A stretch of 49,561 nt of DNA, from contig CAZJVD010000020.1 in NCBI GenBank assembly GCA_964549505.1, positions 1-49,561 on the forward strand. Reading direction: 5' to 3'. The notes below the pieces were generated by a model. That model did not search any database. It saw only the letters and a program-made list of their open reading frames with translations, and was not told the origin of the DNA. The position numbers were made by a program, and so were the translations under genes. Below are positions 8,441-15,551 of the stretch, piece after piece. Each line of letters begins with the position of its first letter. Position 1 is the first letter of the stretch. The DNA comes from CAZJVD01 sp964549505 (GTDB lineage: Bacteria > Bdellovibrionota > UBA1018 > CAZJVD01).

Positions 8441-8469
8441 ACTATGGGTAGGACGGATAAACCCGTCAA
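8441..8469 (-). promoter_or_regulatory. Predicted promoter of the MBL hydrolase gene
   Basis: On the minus strand TTGACG (8469-8464) and CATAGT (8446-8441) are separated by 17 bases. The -10 ends 10 bases before the ATG at 8430, so the transcript would have about a 4-base leader. Five of six -35 and four of six -10 positions match consensus. Confidence 0.5.
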
Positions 8470-8504
8470 TCCTTCTGTGTTGCTCGTGGTTGTTGAAACC
8501 CCTC

Positions 8505-8534
8505 TTGACACAAGGACCCTTTTCTCGCTATTTT
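8505..8534 (+). promoter_or_regulatory. Predicted promoter of infC
   Basis: A perfect TTGACA (8505-8510) is followed by TATTTT (8529-8534) after 18 bases (or CTATTT after 17). Transcription would begin near 8541, five bases before a short upstream ORF and about 31 bases before the infC ATG. Confidence 0.6.
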
Positions 8535-8545
8535 CAGGCACGGCG

Positions 8546-8572
8546 ATGAAATTAATGAGTCCAAACTCCTGA
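8546..8572 (+). CDS. Possible 8-codon leader peptide overlapping infC
   Basis: ATG AAA TTA ATG AGT CCA AAC TCC TGA encodes MKLMSPNS and ends in TGATG, where the final A is the first base of the infC ATG. It begins about six bases after the predicted transcription start. The stop-start overlap would let ribosomes reinitiate at infC, which itself has no clear Shine-Dalgarno sequence. A chance short frame cannot be excluded. Confidence 0.35.
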   Translation: MKLMSPNS

Positions 8573-9168
8573 TGCCACTTCCCCCACAAGGCCCTAAACC
8601 CGCAAACTTTGTTTCACGTGCTAAGCGAATTCGGGGAAAACTCCCGATTAGCGAGGAAGAGCACCGTCTCAACGAACGCATTCGTGTTCCAGAGGTTCGT
8701 CTGATCGACGAAAAAGGCAACCAGATCGGTGTCGTGCCCACGTACCAGGCGCTTCAGATGGCGCGTGAGCGTAACTTGGATTTGATGGAAGTCGCCTCAG
8801 GTGCACGCCCTCCCGTGTGTAAGATTATCGATTACGGCCGCTTCAAGTACGAAAAGAAGAAAAAAGATACCCAAGCTAAGAAGAAGCAAGCTGTTGTTAA
8901 GATCAAGGAAGTACAGTTTCGCCCAAATACCGACACACACGATGTCGACACGAAGGTCAAAAAGCTCAAAGAATTTTTGGATGAGGGTGACAAGGTCAAG
9001 ATCACGATGCTCTTTCGCGGTCGCCAGATGGCCCACACGCAAGGACCTCTCAAGATGATGGAATCACTCGCCGCGAGCCTAAAGGACGAGTGCATTATCG
9101 AAGCTCCTCCGAAGTTTGAGGGTAAGAAGATTCACATGCTTCTCGCCCCGGTCGCTAAGAAGAAATAG
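8572..9168 (+). CDS. infC: Translation initiation factor IF-3
   Basis: A 198-residue IF-3 with both domains. The N-terminal domain has LNERIRVPEVRLIDEKGNQ and the conserved IDYGRFKYE; then comes a Lys-rich linker (EKKKKDTQAKKKQ), and the C-terminal domain has EVQFRPNTDTHDVDTKVKK and TMLFRGRQMAH. It has an extra ~25 residues at the N-terminus compared with E. coli. The factor binds the 30S subunit and checks the start codon and initiator tRNA. It is not linked to rpmI-rplT here. The start is ATG 8572, not the AUU used by enteric infC. Confidence 0.97.
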   Translation: MPLPPQGPKPANFVSRAKRIRGKLPISEEEHRLNERIRVPEVRLIDEKGNQIGVVPTYQALQMARERNLDLMEVASGARPPVCKIIDYGRFKYEKKKKDTQAKKKQAVVKIKEVQFRPNTDTHDVDTKVKKLKEFLDEGDKVKITMLFRGRQMAHTQGPLKMMESLAASLKDECIIEAPPKFEGKKIHMLLAPVAKKK

Positions 9169-9238
9169 ATCCGCGCGCACGACCCTCAGGGCAAATTTTT
9201 CCCATTTAAAGACTGCCTCCTGATGCCGAAAGAGCTTC

Positions 9239-10036
9239 ATGAGCGTTTTTTCCAAGGATCGGAGCTCAGGAACCTACTCGGTGACCCTCGAGGTACTGGC
9301 AGCCCTCGGGCTGACTGTATTGCTTACGGTTTTTGCCGGTTGTCGTATCGGGAACCGGGTCGAAGAGGCTCCCCCTCCCCCACAGACGTTTACGGGTTTC
9401 TACCAGGCCGAGTTCATCGACGATCAGGCACTCTCGTTCTGTTTCACAGATGATCAGGGCACCGAGACCTGCGAATTTCGAAACGCAGCCGAAAATCTCC
9501 CCGAAGAGATCGCGGCCGTCATGCGCAACCCGGTCGCACTCCAAGTGATGAACATCGAGTCTCGGGAAGCCGGAATTTTTGATCCCTACGGAAGCGGAAC
9601 CGATTACTTCGTCGTTACCATGGGAAGCGTTTTCGCCTCGGCAAACTCAACGTCACTCGTCGGCAAGCAAGCGTCGAGCACGATCATCGCTTGGAACGAT
9701 CCGAACTGCACGTTTCGCCGCACGCGCAGTGAAGTCGGGACCGTCACACGGGGTGCCGGTGGCGTCGTCAACAATCTTTCCACGAGTGGTCGTATTGCTC
9801 TCGACATTGAGACGCGTAGTCTTTTCGAATCTGTCGATCCCTTGGTGGGTGACTGTTCCGCGTCGTTGCAAGCGATGCACGGCTGCTATCTTAATTTAGC
9901 TTCGTGCGGCACCAACCCGACGCAAAACCAAGCCTTTGTTCAAGCTATTTTTGGCGAATCGATTGCCGTTGGGCTTATCAGCGCAGCTGATATCCCGGTC
10001 GTACGGGCTCTGAAAAACATCGTCCGCTACCAATAA
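9239..10036 (+). CDS. Exported lipoprotein of unknown function
   Basis: A 265-residue protein with an n-region, the hydrophobic stretch LEVLAALGLTVLLTVFAGC and the lipobox VFAGC (Cys35), so it should be lipidated. After a Pro-rich linker (EEAPPPPQTF) the mature part shows no family I recognise; it has paired cysteines (CFTDDQGTETC, C..CYLNLASC) suggesting disulfides. A GAAAGAG stretch precedes the ATG by a few bases. It lies 70 bp after infC and 26 bp before rdgB on the same strand. Confidence 0.75.
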   Translation: MSVFSKDRSSGTYSVTLEVLAALGLTVLLTVFAGCRIGNRVEEAPPPPQTFTGFYQAEFIDDQALSFCFTDDQGTETCEFRNAAENLPEEIAAVMRNPVALQVMNIESREAGIFDPYGSGTDYFVVTMGSVFASANSTSLVGKQASSTIIAWNDPNCTFRRTRSEVGTVTRGAGGVVNNLSTSGRIALDIETRSLFESVDPLVGDCSASLQAMHGCYLNLASCGTNPTQNQAFVQAIFGESIAVGLISAADIPVVRALKNIVRYQ

Positions 10037-10062
10037 GCCGTTTTCTCGGTTAAATTACTGAC

Positions 10063-10701
10063 ATGCGTGAATCCCATCGAATTGTTCTGGCATCCAGCAG
10101 CTACGACAAACTCGAAGAGTTTCGTTCCCTCTTCAAAGTATTTCCAGAGATCGAACTGATTCCTGCGAGCGATATTCTCTTCAACGCTCACAAACTTGGT
10201 CTCGTCGAGCAGTTCGACACGTACTCAGAAAATTCGACCGCAAAAGCACGCAAGGTCAATCAGGGATGTCATCTTCCGGCCCTTGCAGACGACTCGGGAC
10301 TCGAAGTCGACGCCCTCGACGGAATGCCTGGCGTTCGGACGGCGCGCTACGCGATACCCAAAGCAGGTCAGAGTCAGGACGAAGCCGGTATCGAAAAACT
10401 TTTAGGAGCGCTCAAAGGCCGTCCGATGGACGCGCGCAAGGCGCACTTCGTCTGTCACCTCACGCTCGTGATGGAAGGGGTTCTCATTGAAGCGACGGGT
10501 GCTCTGGAGGGTGCGATCACGGAAGCTCCTCGGGGTACGCTAGGTTTTGGGTACGACCCGGTCTTCATGCCGAAAGATCAGAACCGCACTCTCGCTGAGA
10601 TGACCGAGTCGGAGAAAAACGCGATCTCGCATCGCGCGCGAGCGTTCAATAACCTCGTCGCTCAGATACACGCGCGCGGAATCCTTTTCGCAAAACCCTG
10701 A
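10063..10701 (+). CDS. rdgB: XTP/dITP diphosphatase (RdgB/HAM1 family)
   Basis: A 212-residue house-cleaning enzyme that hydrolyses dITP, XTP and ITP to monophosphates, keeping deaminated purines out of DNA and RNA. It has the N-terminal substrate loop (IVLASSSYDKLEEF), YSENSTAKARK, ALADDSGLEVDALDGMPGV with the catalytic Asp pair, GFGYDPVFMP and the C-terminal ISHRARA motif. The usual LAT/S-N-N-x-x-K is LASSSYDK, so the two Asn are Ser, a minor departure. There is no Shine-Dalgarno site; TTAAAT ends 7 bases before the ATG. It converges with the SanA-like gene, 39 bp apart. Confidence 0.94.
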   Translation: MRESHRIVLASSSYDKLEEFRSLFKVFPEIELIPASDILFNAHKLGLVEQFDTYSENSTAKARKVNQGCHLPALADDSGLEVDALDGMPGVRTARYAIPKAGQSQDEAGIEKLLGALKGRPMDARKAHFVCHLTLVMEGVLIEATGALEGAITEAPRGTLGFGYDPVFMPKDQNRTLAEMTESEKNAISHRARAFNNLVAQIHARGILFAKP

Positions 10702-10740
10702 ACAGAGAGCTGTTATGCGCCCGCGGCGGCGCGAAGCCGG

Positions 10741-11445
10741 TTACGCATCCCAGAAAATTCGGAACACGACCCATTTGAGATATTCGACCAAGGTGACTCG
10801 AATACCATGCAGACTGCTGCGCCAATCGCGTGCCGTAAACGGCTCTTGGTGAACGGAGAGCGTTTCGATTTCAAGCTTGGCCTGCTCCGATTTGGAACGG
10901 CCTGTTTTGAGCGTCCTCACCATGATGTAACGAGCCCGTTTCATATGGTAACTCGAAGTGATCAGGAGAAACCGGTACCATTTGCGTTCAACCGCAAACT
11001 GCTTCAATACTTCGGCGTTTTCATCGGTATTGAGACTTTCGGTCTCAATGACCACATCTCGAAACTGCAGATACTTTAGAACATCGGGACGAATCTGAAC
11101 GGATAGGATGTCCCAGTTCGAATGCTTCCCCATTCCGCTGAGGTAGAGCACGGGCGCCTGGCGGTCCTGACGTTCCTGTCGATAGCGATTCCAAATATCG
11201 CTCGCCAGCTGGATACGCCCGCGCCCCCCCGCCAGACACACGATGGCGTCCACATCCGGCAAAGGCTGGTCCAGGTCAACCGAGTCTTCGAACTCGTAGA
11301 TCGACCCGGCTGTGAAGTAGGAAAGGGTCAAAATCCCTAAAACCACACCGAAAACCAGGCCCGACAGCCACCAGAGCAGGCGGATCCCGGACCGCTGTAA
11401 CGATCGGTGCAGGCGACTAGAAGGGCGGGTAGGTGTGTCTTCCAC
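10741..11445 (-). CDS. DUF218 (SanA/YdcF/ElyC-like) membrane-anchored protein
   Basis: A 234-residue protein with one N-terminal membrane segment (WWLSGLVFGVVLGILTLSYF, about 25-44) and a periplasmic-side DUF218 domain: DAIVCLAGGRGRIQLA, VLYLSGMGKHS, ETESLNTDENAEVLKQF and FLLITSSYHMKRARY. In enterobacteria relatives influence envelope integrity or lipid-carrier use; a precise role here is unknown. The start is GTG at 11445 with AAGAGA upstream. It is divergent from rpmB. Confidence 0.85.
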   Translation of the reverse strand: MEDTPTRPSSRLHRSLQRSGIRLLWWLSGLVFGVVLGILTLSYFTAGSIYEFEDSVDLDQPLPDVDAIVCLAGGRGRIQLASDIWNRYRQERQDRQAPVLYLSGMGKHSNWDILSVQIRPDVLKYLQFRDVVIETESLNTDENAEVLKQFAVERKWYRFLLITSSYHMKRARYIMVRTLKTGRSKSEQAKLEIETLSVHQEPFTARDWRSSLHGIRVTLVEYLKWVVFRIFWDA

Positions 11446-11462
11446 GGTTCTCTTGGTTGTAC

Positions 11463-11491
11463 TTGAAACGACTTCGGTTTTGCAGTAGGTT
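11463..11491 (+). promoter_or_regulatory. Predicted promoter of rpmB
   Basis: TTGAAA (11463-11468), 17 bases, then TAGGTT (11486-11491). The -10 ends 7 bases before the ATG at 11499, so transcription would start at or one base before the initiation codon. The layout matches the rpmI promoter. Confidence 0.5.
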
Positions 11492-11498
11492 GTGCGCT

Positions 11499-11729
11499 AT
11501 GGCTAAAGTCTGTGTTTTTTGTGGAAAGAAGCCTTTCTACGGCAACAAAGTTTCCCACTCGAACCGCAAATCGCGGATTCGCTGGATGCCAAACCTCAAG
11601 CGAGTCAAAGCGGTTCTCAAGGGCACGACACAGACGATTCTCACCTGCACCCGTTGTATCCGTTCAGGACTTGTTATTCGTCCGGTTAAAAATCAAGCTC
11701 CGGTTACGGCTGCGCGAGCTACGTCTTAA
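11499..11729 (+). CDS. rpmB: 50S ribosomal protein L28
   Basis: This 76-residue L28 has the family motifs GNKVSHSNRKSRIRWMPNL and CTRCIRSGLV. It is the zinc-binding form: CVFC near the N-terminus and CTRC near residue 56 make a Cys4 site. The ATG at 11499 gives the standard MAKVC start; an upstream in-frame ATG at 11433 would add 22 residues unlike any L28. No strong Shine-Dalgarno sequence is present. rpmG (L33), a common partner, is not next to it. Confidence 0.95.
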   Translation: MAKVCVFCGKKPFYGNKVSHSNRKSRIRWMPNLKRVKAVLKGTTQTILTCTRCIRSGLVIRPVKNQAPVTAARATS

Positions 11730-11766
11730 CGCTTTCTTAGCTGCACCTTTTAGATAGAGTTTTTTT

Positions 11767-12966
11767 ATGATCCAAGCATGGCGCGATATTTTCGCGCTCC
11801 CGCGGTCGATTTGGTTCCTCACACTGGGGATGATCGTCAACCGCATGGGAACGATGGCACTCCCGTACTTCTCGCTCATACTTATCAAGAGAATGGGCTT
11901 GAGCGCCGACCAAGCCAGCATCGCGATGGCGGCCTACGGATTGACTGCGCTTGCTGCTGCGATCTTGGGTGGTTGGCTGTCCGACCGTGTGGACCCCAAG
12001 AGAATCGTCGTGTGGTTTTATTTCGCGACGGGTGCGGTTCTCTTAGCGTTTCCCTACATCCCTGGTTTTTGGGGAATGATCTTGTTCACGCTGGTGTGGG
12101 CTTTTGTCGCCGAGATCGGAAGACCTCCGATCTTTACGCTTGTCTCGAAAGCCACTCCGCCTCACCAACAGAAACAGGCGTTCGCACTCACGCGCCTCGG
12201 GGTCAATCTTGGAATGAGTATCGGGCCCGCACTTGGAGGCTTCCTCCTCGACATCGACTACCGTCTGATCTTCTGGATTGATGGCATCACGTCGATTTTA
12301 GGTGGCATCGTGATCGCACGCACCGTGGCCGGTGTCGCTCCGTCTGGAGAAACTCGCCCTGCGTTTCTGAAAAGTTTCGACCCTTGGCGAGACCCGCTCT
12401 TTCGTGTGTTCTTCTTGGGGCTGTTTCTAACAGCACTTGTTTACTTTCAGCACACAGCGACCGAGGGTTTGTTCCTCAACGACACACTCGGGTTGAGTCC
12501 TTCGACATTCGGCATGATCTTTTCGATCAACACGCTCATGATTATTTTTCTGGAAGTACCACTGAACAGTTGGACGGCTTCTTGGGATCTCCGCCGATCG
12601 ATCGGATTAGGCGCACTTTTAGGTGCCATCGGATTTGGAATGCTCGCATTCGTAACGACCGTTTCCGGCGTCATTGTCAGCACGGTGATCTGGACCGTTG
12701 GCGAAATGATGTGTTTTCCAGCCTCAAACGCCATGATCTCTCGGCTCGCGCCGCCGTCCAAACTCGGCGTCTACATGGGTTGGTACATGTTCTGCTTTGG
12801 GCTCGCACAGTTTGTGGCCGGTCCAGCGGGCGTGAAACTCTTCTTCGAGATGCCGCAAGTCTGGTTCTGGTCCGCGCTTGGCGGTATCGGCCTGATCTCG
12901 ACGTGGATCCTATGGACCCTTAAGCTTGATAAGCCAACACCTCGACCTCAACCAACACATCTTTAG
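11767..12966 (+). CDS. MFS transporter, drug-exporter-like
   Basis: A 399-residue major facilitator with about twelve hydrophobic segments. GGWLSDRVDPKR after the second segment is the conserved MFS loop 2-3 motif, and ALTRLGVNLGMSIGPALGGFL in the fifth segment is the motif C-like stretch found in antiporters of the DHA1 group. It should export small molecules across the inner membrane in exchange for protons; the substrate is unknown. Its 3' end overlaps ridA, on the other strand, by 47 bp. Confidence 0.88.
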   Translation: MIQAWRDIFALPRSIWFLTLGMIVNRMGTMALPYFSLILIKRMGLSADQASIAMAAYGLTALAAAILGGWLSDRVDPKRIVVWFYFATGAVLLAFPYIPGFWGMILFTLVWAFVAEIGRPPIFTLVSKATPPHQQKQAFALTRLGVNLGMSIGPALGGFLLDIDYRLIFWIDGITSILGGIVIARTVAGVAPSGETRPAFLKSFDPWRDPLFRVFFLGLFLTALVYFQHTATEGLFLNDTLGLSPSTFGMIFSINTLMIIFLEVPLNSWTASWDLRRSIGLGALLGAIGFGMLAFVTTVSGVIVSTVIWTVGEMMCFPASNAMISRLAPPSKLGVYMGWYMFCFGLAQFVAGPAGVKLFFEMPQVWFWSALGGIGLISTWILWTLKLDKPTPRPQPTHL

Positions 12967-13309
12967 GAAGACGTGCGACTTCGACGGTCGAGCGAGCCGG
13001 TGGAGTCAGTCCCGCAAAGTAACTACCGTAGACTTCGTTGATCTTCGGAAAGTCACCCATGTTTTTGATAAAGAGCGTGGTTTTGACGACATTCTTGAAT
13101 CCCATGCCAGCCTTTTCAAGCACGGCACGGACATTGTTCATCGCAACCTTTGTCTGATCTTCGACACTCGTCGCTTGAACGGTGTTCGAAACCGGATCAA
13201 TCGGAACTTGGCCTGAACAGAACAAGAACGGTCCCGCCCGCAACGCTTGGCTGTAGGGACCAATTGGTTTTGGGGCTTTGTCGGTCAATATCACTTCTAC
13301 TTGGGACAC
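12920..13309 (-). CDS. ridA: RidA/YjgF-family reactive enamine/imine deaminase
   Basis: A 129-residue RidA protein with DKAPKPIGPYSQALRAG, FLFCSGQVPIDP, NNVRAVLEKAG, and the C-terminal PPARSTVEVARLPKDV containing the catalytic Arg, then VEVEVLAYQA. The family forms homotrimers that hydrolyse enamine intermediates released by PLP enzymes. The start is GTG at 13309, because AAGGAG stands six bases upstream; an in-frame TTG at 13339 would lie inside yceI. It follows yceI by 10 bp, so the two are co-transcribed. Confidence 0.94.
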   Translation of the reverse strand: MSQVEVILTDKAPKPIGPYSQALRAGPFLFCSGQVPIDPVSNTVQATSVEDQTKVAMNNVRAVLEKAGMGFKNVVKTTLFIKNMGDFPKINEVYGSYFAGLTPPARSTVEVARLPKDVLVEVEVLAYQA

Positions 13310-13319
13310 AGAGAACTCC

Positions 13320-13922
13320 TTATTTAGCTTTGAGATCAAGGTCGAGCGTAAACTGATCGTGAATCAATTTGTCACCCAATCCCGCAAAGAACTTTCCCGA
13401 TCCATAGCGAACATCCCACTTCGTCCGATCGAGCGTCACACTTCCCGTCGCGGTCGTTATGCCGTCTTTCTTCTCGATTTTGGCAGGAAAGCTAACGGAG
13501 TGGGTTTTATCCTTAATGGTGAGCTTACCTGTGACTTCGTAGTTCGCGCCACCGTCCGTATTTTTGATTGGTTTTGCCGACGTGATCACAAACTTTGAGG
13601 TCGGATACTTCTCAACCATGAAAAAGTCTTCGGACTTCAGATGCGTCTCGAGCTTCGTACGGTATTTGGGATCTTCAATGTCTTCATTGACGATCGAGGA
13701 CATATCGATCGCGAACTCACCGTTCTTAATCGTATCGCCGGACCATTGGACAAAACCGTCTTTGATTTTAATTTTCCCGTGGTGCTTTCCGGTCACTTTG
13801 CTTCCGTGCCAGGTCATCTGACTCGTTGCCGTGTCGATGTTTTGCTTCGTTGTCTCTTTCGCTGCCACTGCGGTGAACGCGAACGCCAATCCTACTACGA
13901 TCAAACTAAGATGCTTCTTCAT
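13320..13922 (-). CDS. yceI: YceI-family periplasmic protein
   Basis: A 200-residue exported protein: signal peptide MKKHLSLIVVGLAFAFTAVA, then a YceI lipocalin-like beta barrel with ATSQMTWHGSKVTGKHHGKI, the paired-strand core HLKSEDFFMVEKYPTSKFV and the closing TLDRTKWDVRYGSGKFF and FTLDLDL. The family binds polyisoprenoid or other long hydrophobic molecules in the periplasm. ATG 13922 has a near-perfect GGAGG six bases upstream. It is the first gene of a yceI-ridA pair. Confidence 0.93.
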   Translation of the reverse strand: MKKHLSLIVVGLAFAFTAVAAKETTKQNIDTATSQMTWHGSKVTGKHHGKIKIKDGFVQWSGDTIKNGEFAIDMSSIVNEDIEDPKYRTKLETHLKSEDFFMVEKYPTSKFVITSAKPIKNTDGGANYEVTGKLTIKDKTHSVSFPAKIEKKDGITTATGSVTLDRTKWDVRYGSGKFFAGLGDKLIHDQFTLDLDLKAK

Positions 13923-13983
13923 GAAAATCCTCCGTAAGCTCAACCCGCTGAGCGTCGATTTTTATTAGATTAATAAAGATAAA

Positions 13984-15498
13984 TCAACGAGCCGCTTTAG
14001 CAAAAGCAAAATACAGCAGGCTGCCCGGACGCGCTGTTCTCTCTACCCAGCGTGACGTTTTTGACGTCCTTGCGATCGACTGTTCCAGACTTTCGGCCGT
14101 CACATCGTTCCAAGTCAGATCGATATCGTACATAGCGCGAAGTCCAACATCGAACCGAGCCAGATCGGCGAAAACAATCTGCTGAAGGGCATGGCGCATG
14201 ACACTGCTGTGATCCGAAGAAACGCGACTATTCTTGAGTGCCTCGTCCCATAACCGAGCCCATTCGATCATGCGCACGTCGTCGTCACTAACTTTGAGCG
14301 CGCGGAACAGCTCAGGCAAAAGCTGTGCGTCCGAAATATTTCCGAACGCGATCGGAGCAAGGAATGCCACTGAACTGGCGGTACCAAAAAGCCCTTCGGT
14401 AGCCAGCTGGTAAGAGTATGCCGTCGCGGGGTCCGTGACCGGATCGAGAAACACCGCACGGTCATCGGGACGACCCGCCAATGCTTTCGCAATACGCCGA
14501 CCGAGTCCGTACAATAAGTTTTTCTGAACATAGAAGCTCCGGTAGAGACCACCGTGCAGCTCTAGGAAGCGAAAGGCGTTTTGACTGATCAACTCGGCAC
14601 GCTTCAGAATCTCTCGATTCGACTGCTGCTGCAGCACACTCGTACGCTGCTCCACACTGATGTCGGAAGGCACGGCTTCCAGCAACAGACCGAGCGCAGG
14701 GTCCTCTCTCTTGAGAACAGCAAAGTCTTCAAGAATCGCGATCGAACGCAAAAACAACGCCTGGCTCTCGTTGAGCGTCGCAATCCCCGCTATCGAGAGA
14801 TCATCACCGTACTCTAGATTACCAGCCGTCACGCGTTCCGCGAACTTACGAATCCTAGCGGCCCCTTCCGGGTACATCGCAAAATCTGTGAGATGCGCCA
14901 GTGCGTGGTGCATGTCCGCGCCAAACTCGAGCGGAGCAACCCCATTTCCGAGCCAGAACACGAACTCTCGCGTTTTCCACGTCCACTCAGTCTGGAGATC
15001 TTGTGCGTACAATACCGGACCAAAGACTCTCGGGGCTCCCACCGGAAATATCGAAAACTCGCTAAGCCTGGTGATGGGACGATCTTGGACGTCACTGTCC
15101 CGAAAAACGAGGCCAGCTTTGATCGAAGGATTGAGTACGCGATGAACCTGCTCGATACTCTCTAGGAGTTCCGAGACCTCCGATGGCGGAACAAGGGTCT
15201 TATGCCCACGACTGTTTTTCAGCAGTTTGAAACCGAGATGCGAACGAAGAAACCGAGCATTTTCATCGCCGGCCTCGAGTTGCCGCGCAAGGAGCGTCTG
15301 ATTCTCCCGGTCTTCGCGAAAGGCACGATAACCCCTTGCCATCGCCACACGGTGTTCCGCAAGCAGGGCCTGAGAAAGCGGAACGAGCCTCGACTCACAC
15401 GTGTCTTGCACAGCTAAAAGATCGAGAATATCCGACTCACCGATCGGGCCGGCCGCGCCGGAAATGAGACTGAGAAAAGCCCCTAAGATTGCAATCAC
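13984..15498 (-). CDS. Exported protein of unknown function
   Basis: A 504-residue protein beginning with a signal-like segment (MIAILGAFLSLISGAAG). The rest is largely alpha-helical with no transmembrane segment and no motif I can assign; Trp, Glu and Arg are abundant. MHHALAHLTDF (near 200) is a possible metal-ligand patch but is not HEXXH. The start is GTG 15498, with AGAGG six bases upstream. It lies 53 bp downstream of maeB on the same strand. Confidence 0.7.
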   Translation of the reverse strand: MIAILGAFLSLISGAAGPIGESDILDLLAVQDTCESRLVPLSQALLAEHRVAMARGYRAFREDRENQTLLARQLEAGDENARFLRSHLGFKLLKNSRGHKTLVPPSEVSELLESIEQVHRVLNPSIKAGLVFRDSDVQDRPITRLSEFSIFPVGAPRVFGPVLYAQDLQTEWTWKTREFVFWLGNGVAPLEFGADMHHALAHLTDFAMYPEGAARIRKFAERVTAGNLEYGDDLSIAGIATLNESQALFLRSIAILEDFAVLKREDPALGLLLEAVPSDISVEQRTSVLQQQSNREILKRAELISQNAFRFLELHGGLYRSFYVQKNLLYGLGRRIAKALAGRPDDRAVFLDPVTDPATAYSYQLATEGLFGTASSVAFLAPIAFGNISDAQLLPELFRALKVSDDDVRMIEWARLWDEALKNSRVSSDHSSVMRHALQQIVFADLARFDVGLRAMYDIDLTWNDVTAESLEQSIARTSKTSRWVERTARPGSLLYFAFAKAAR

Positions 15499-15551
15499 GC
15501 GACCCCTCTTTTACCCGACGTTACCGCCTAGCGTCAAACACACAAAAAGCC

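Noticed and set aside
11433..11498. Longer L28 starting at 11433
   Set aside because: It would begin inside the divergent gene, and L28 proteins start at MAKxC, which is the ATG at 11499.
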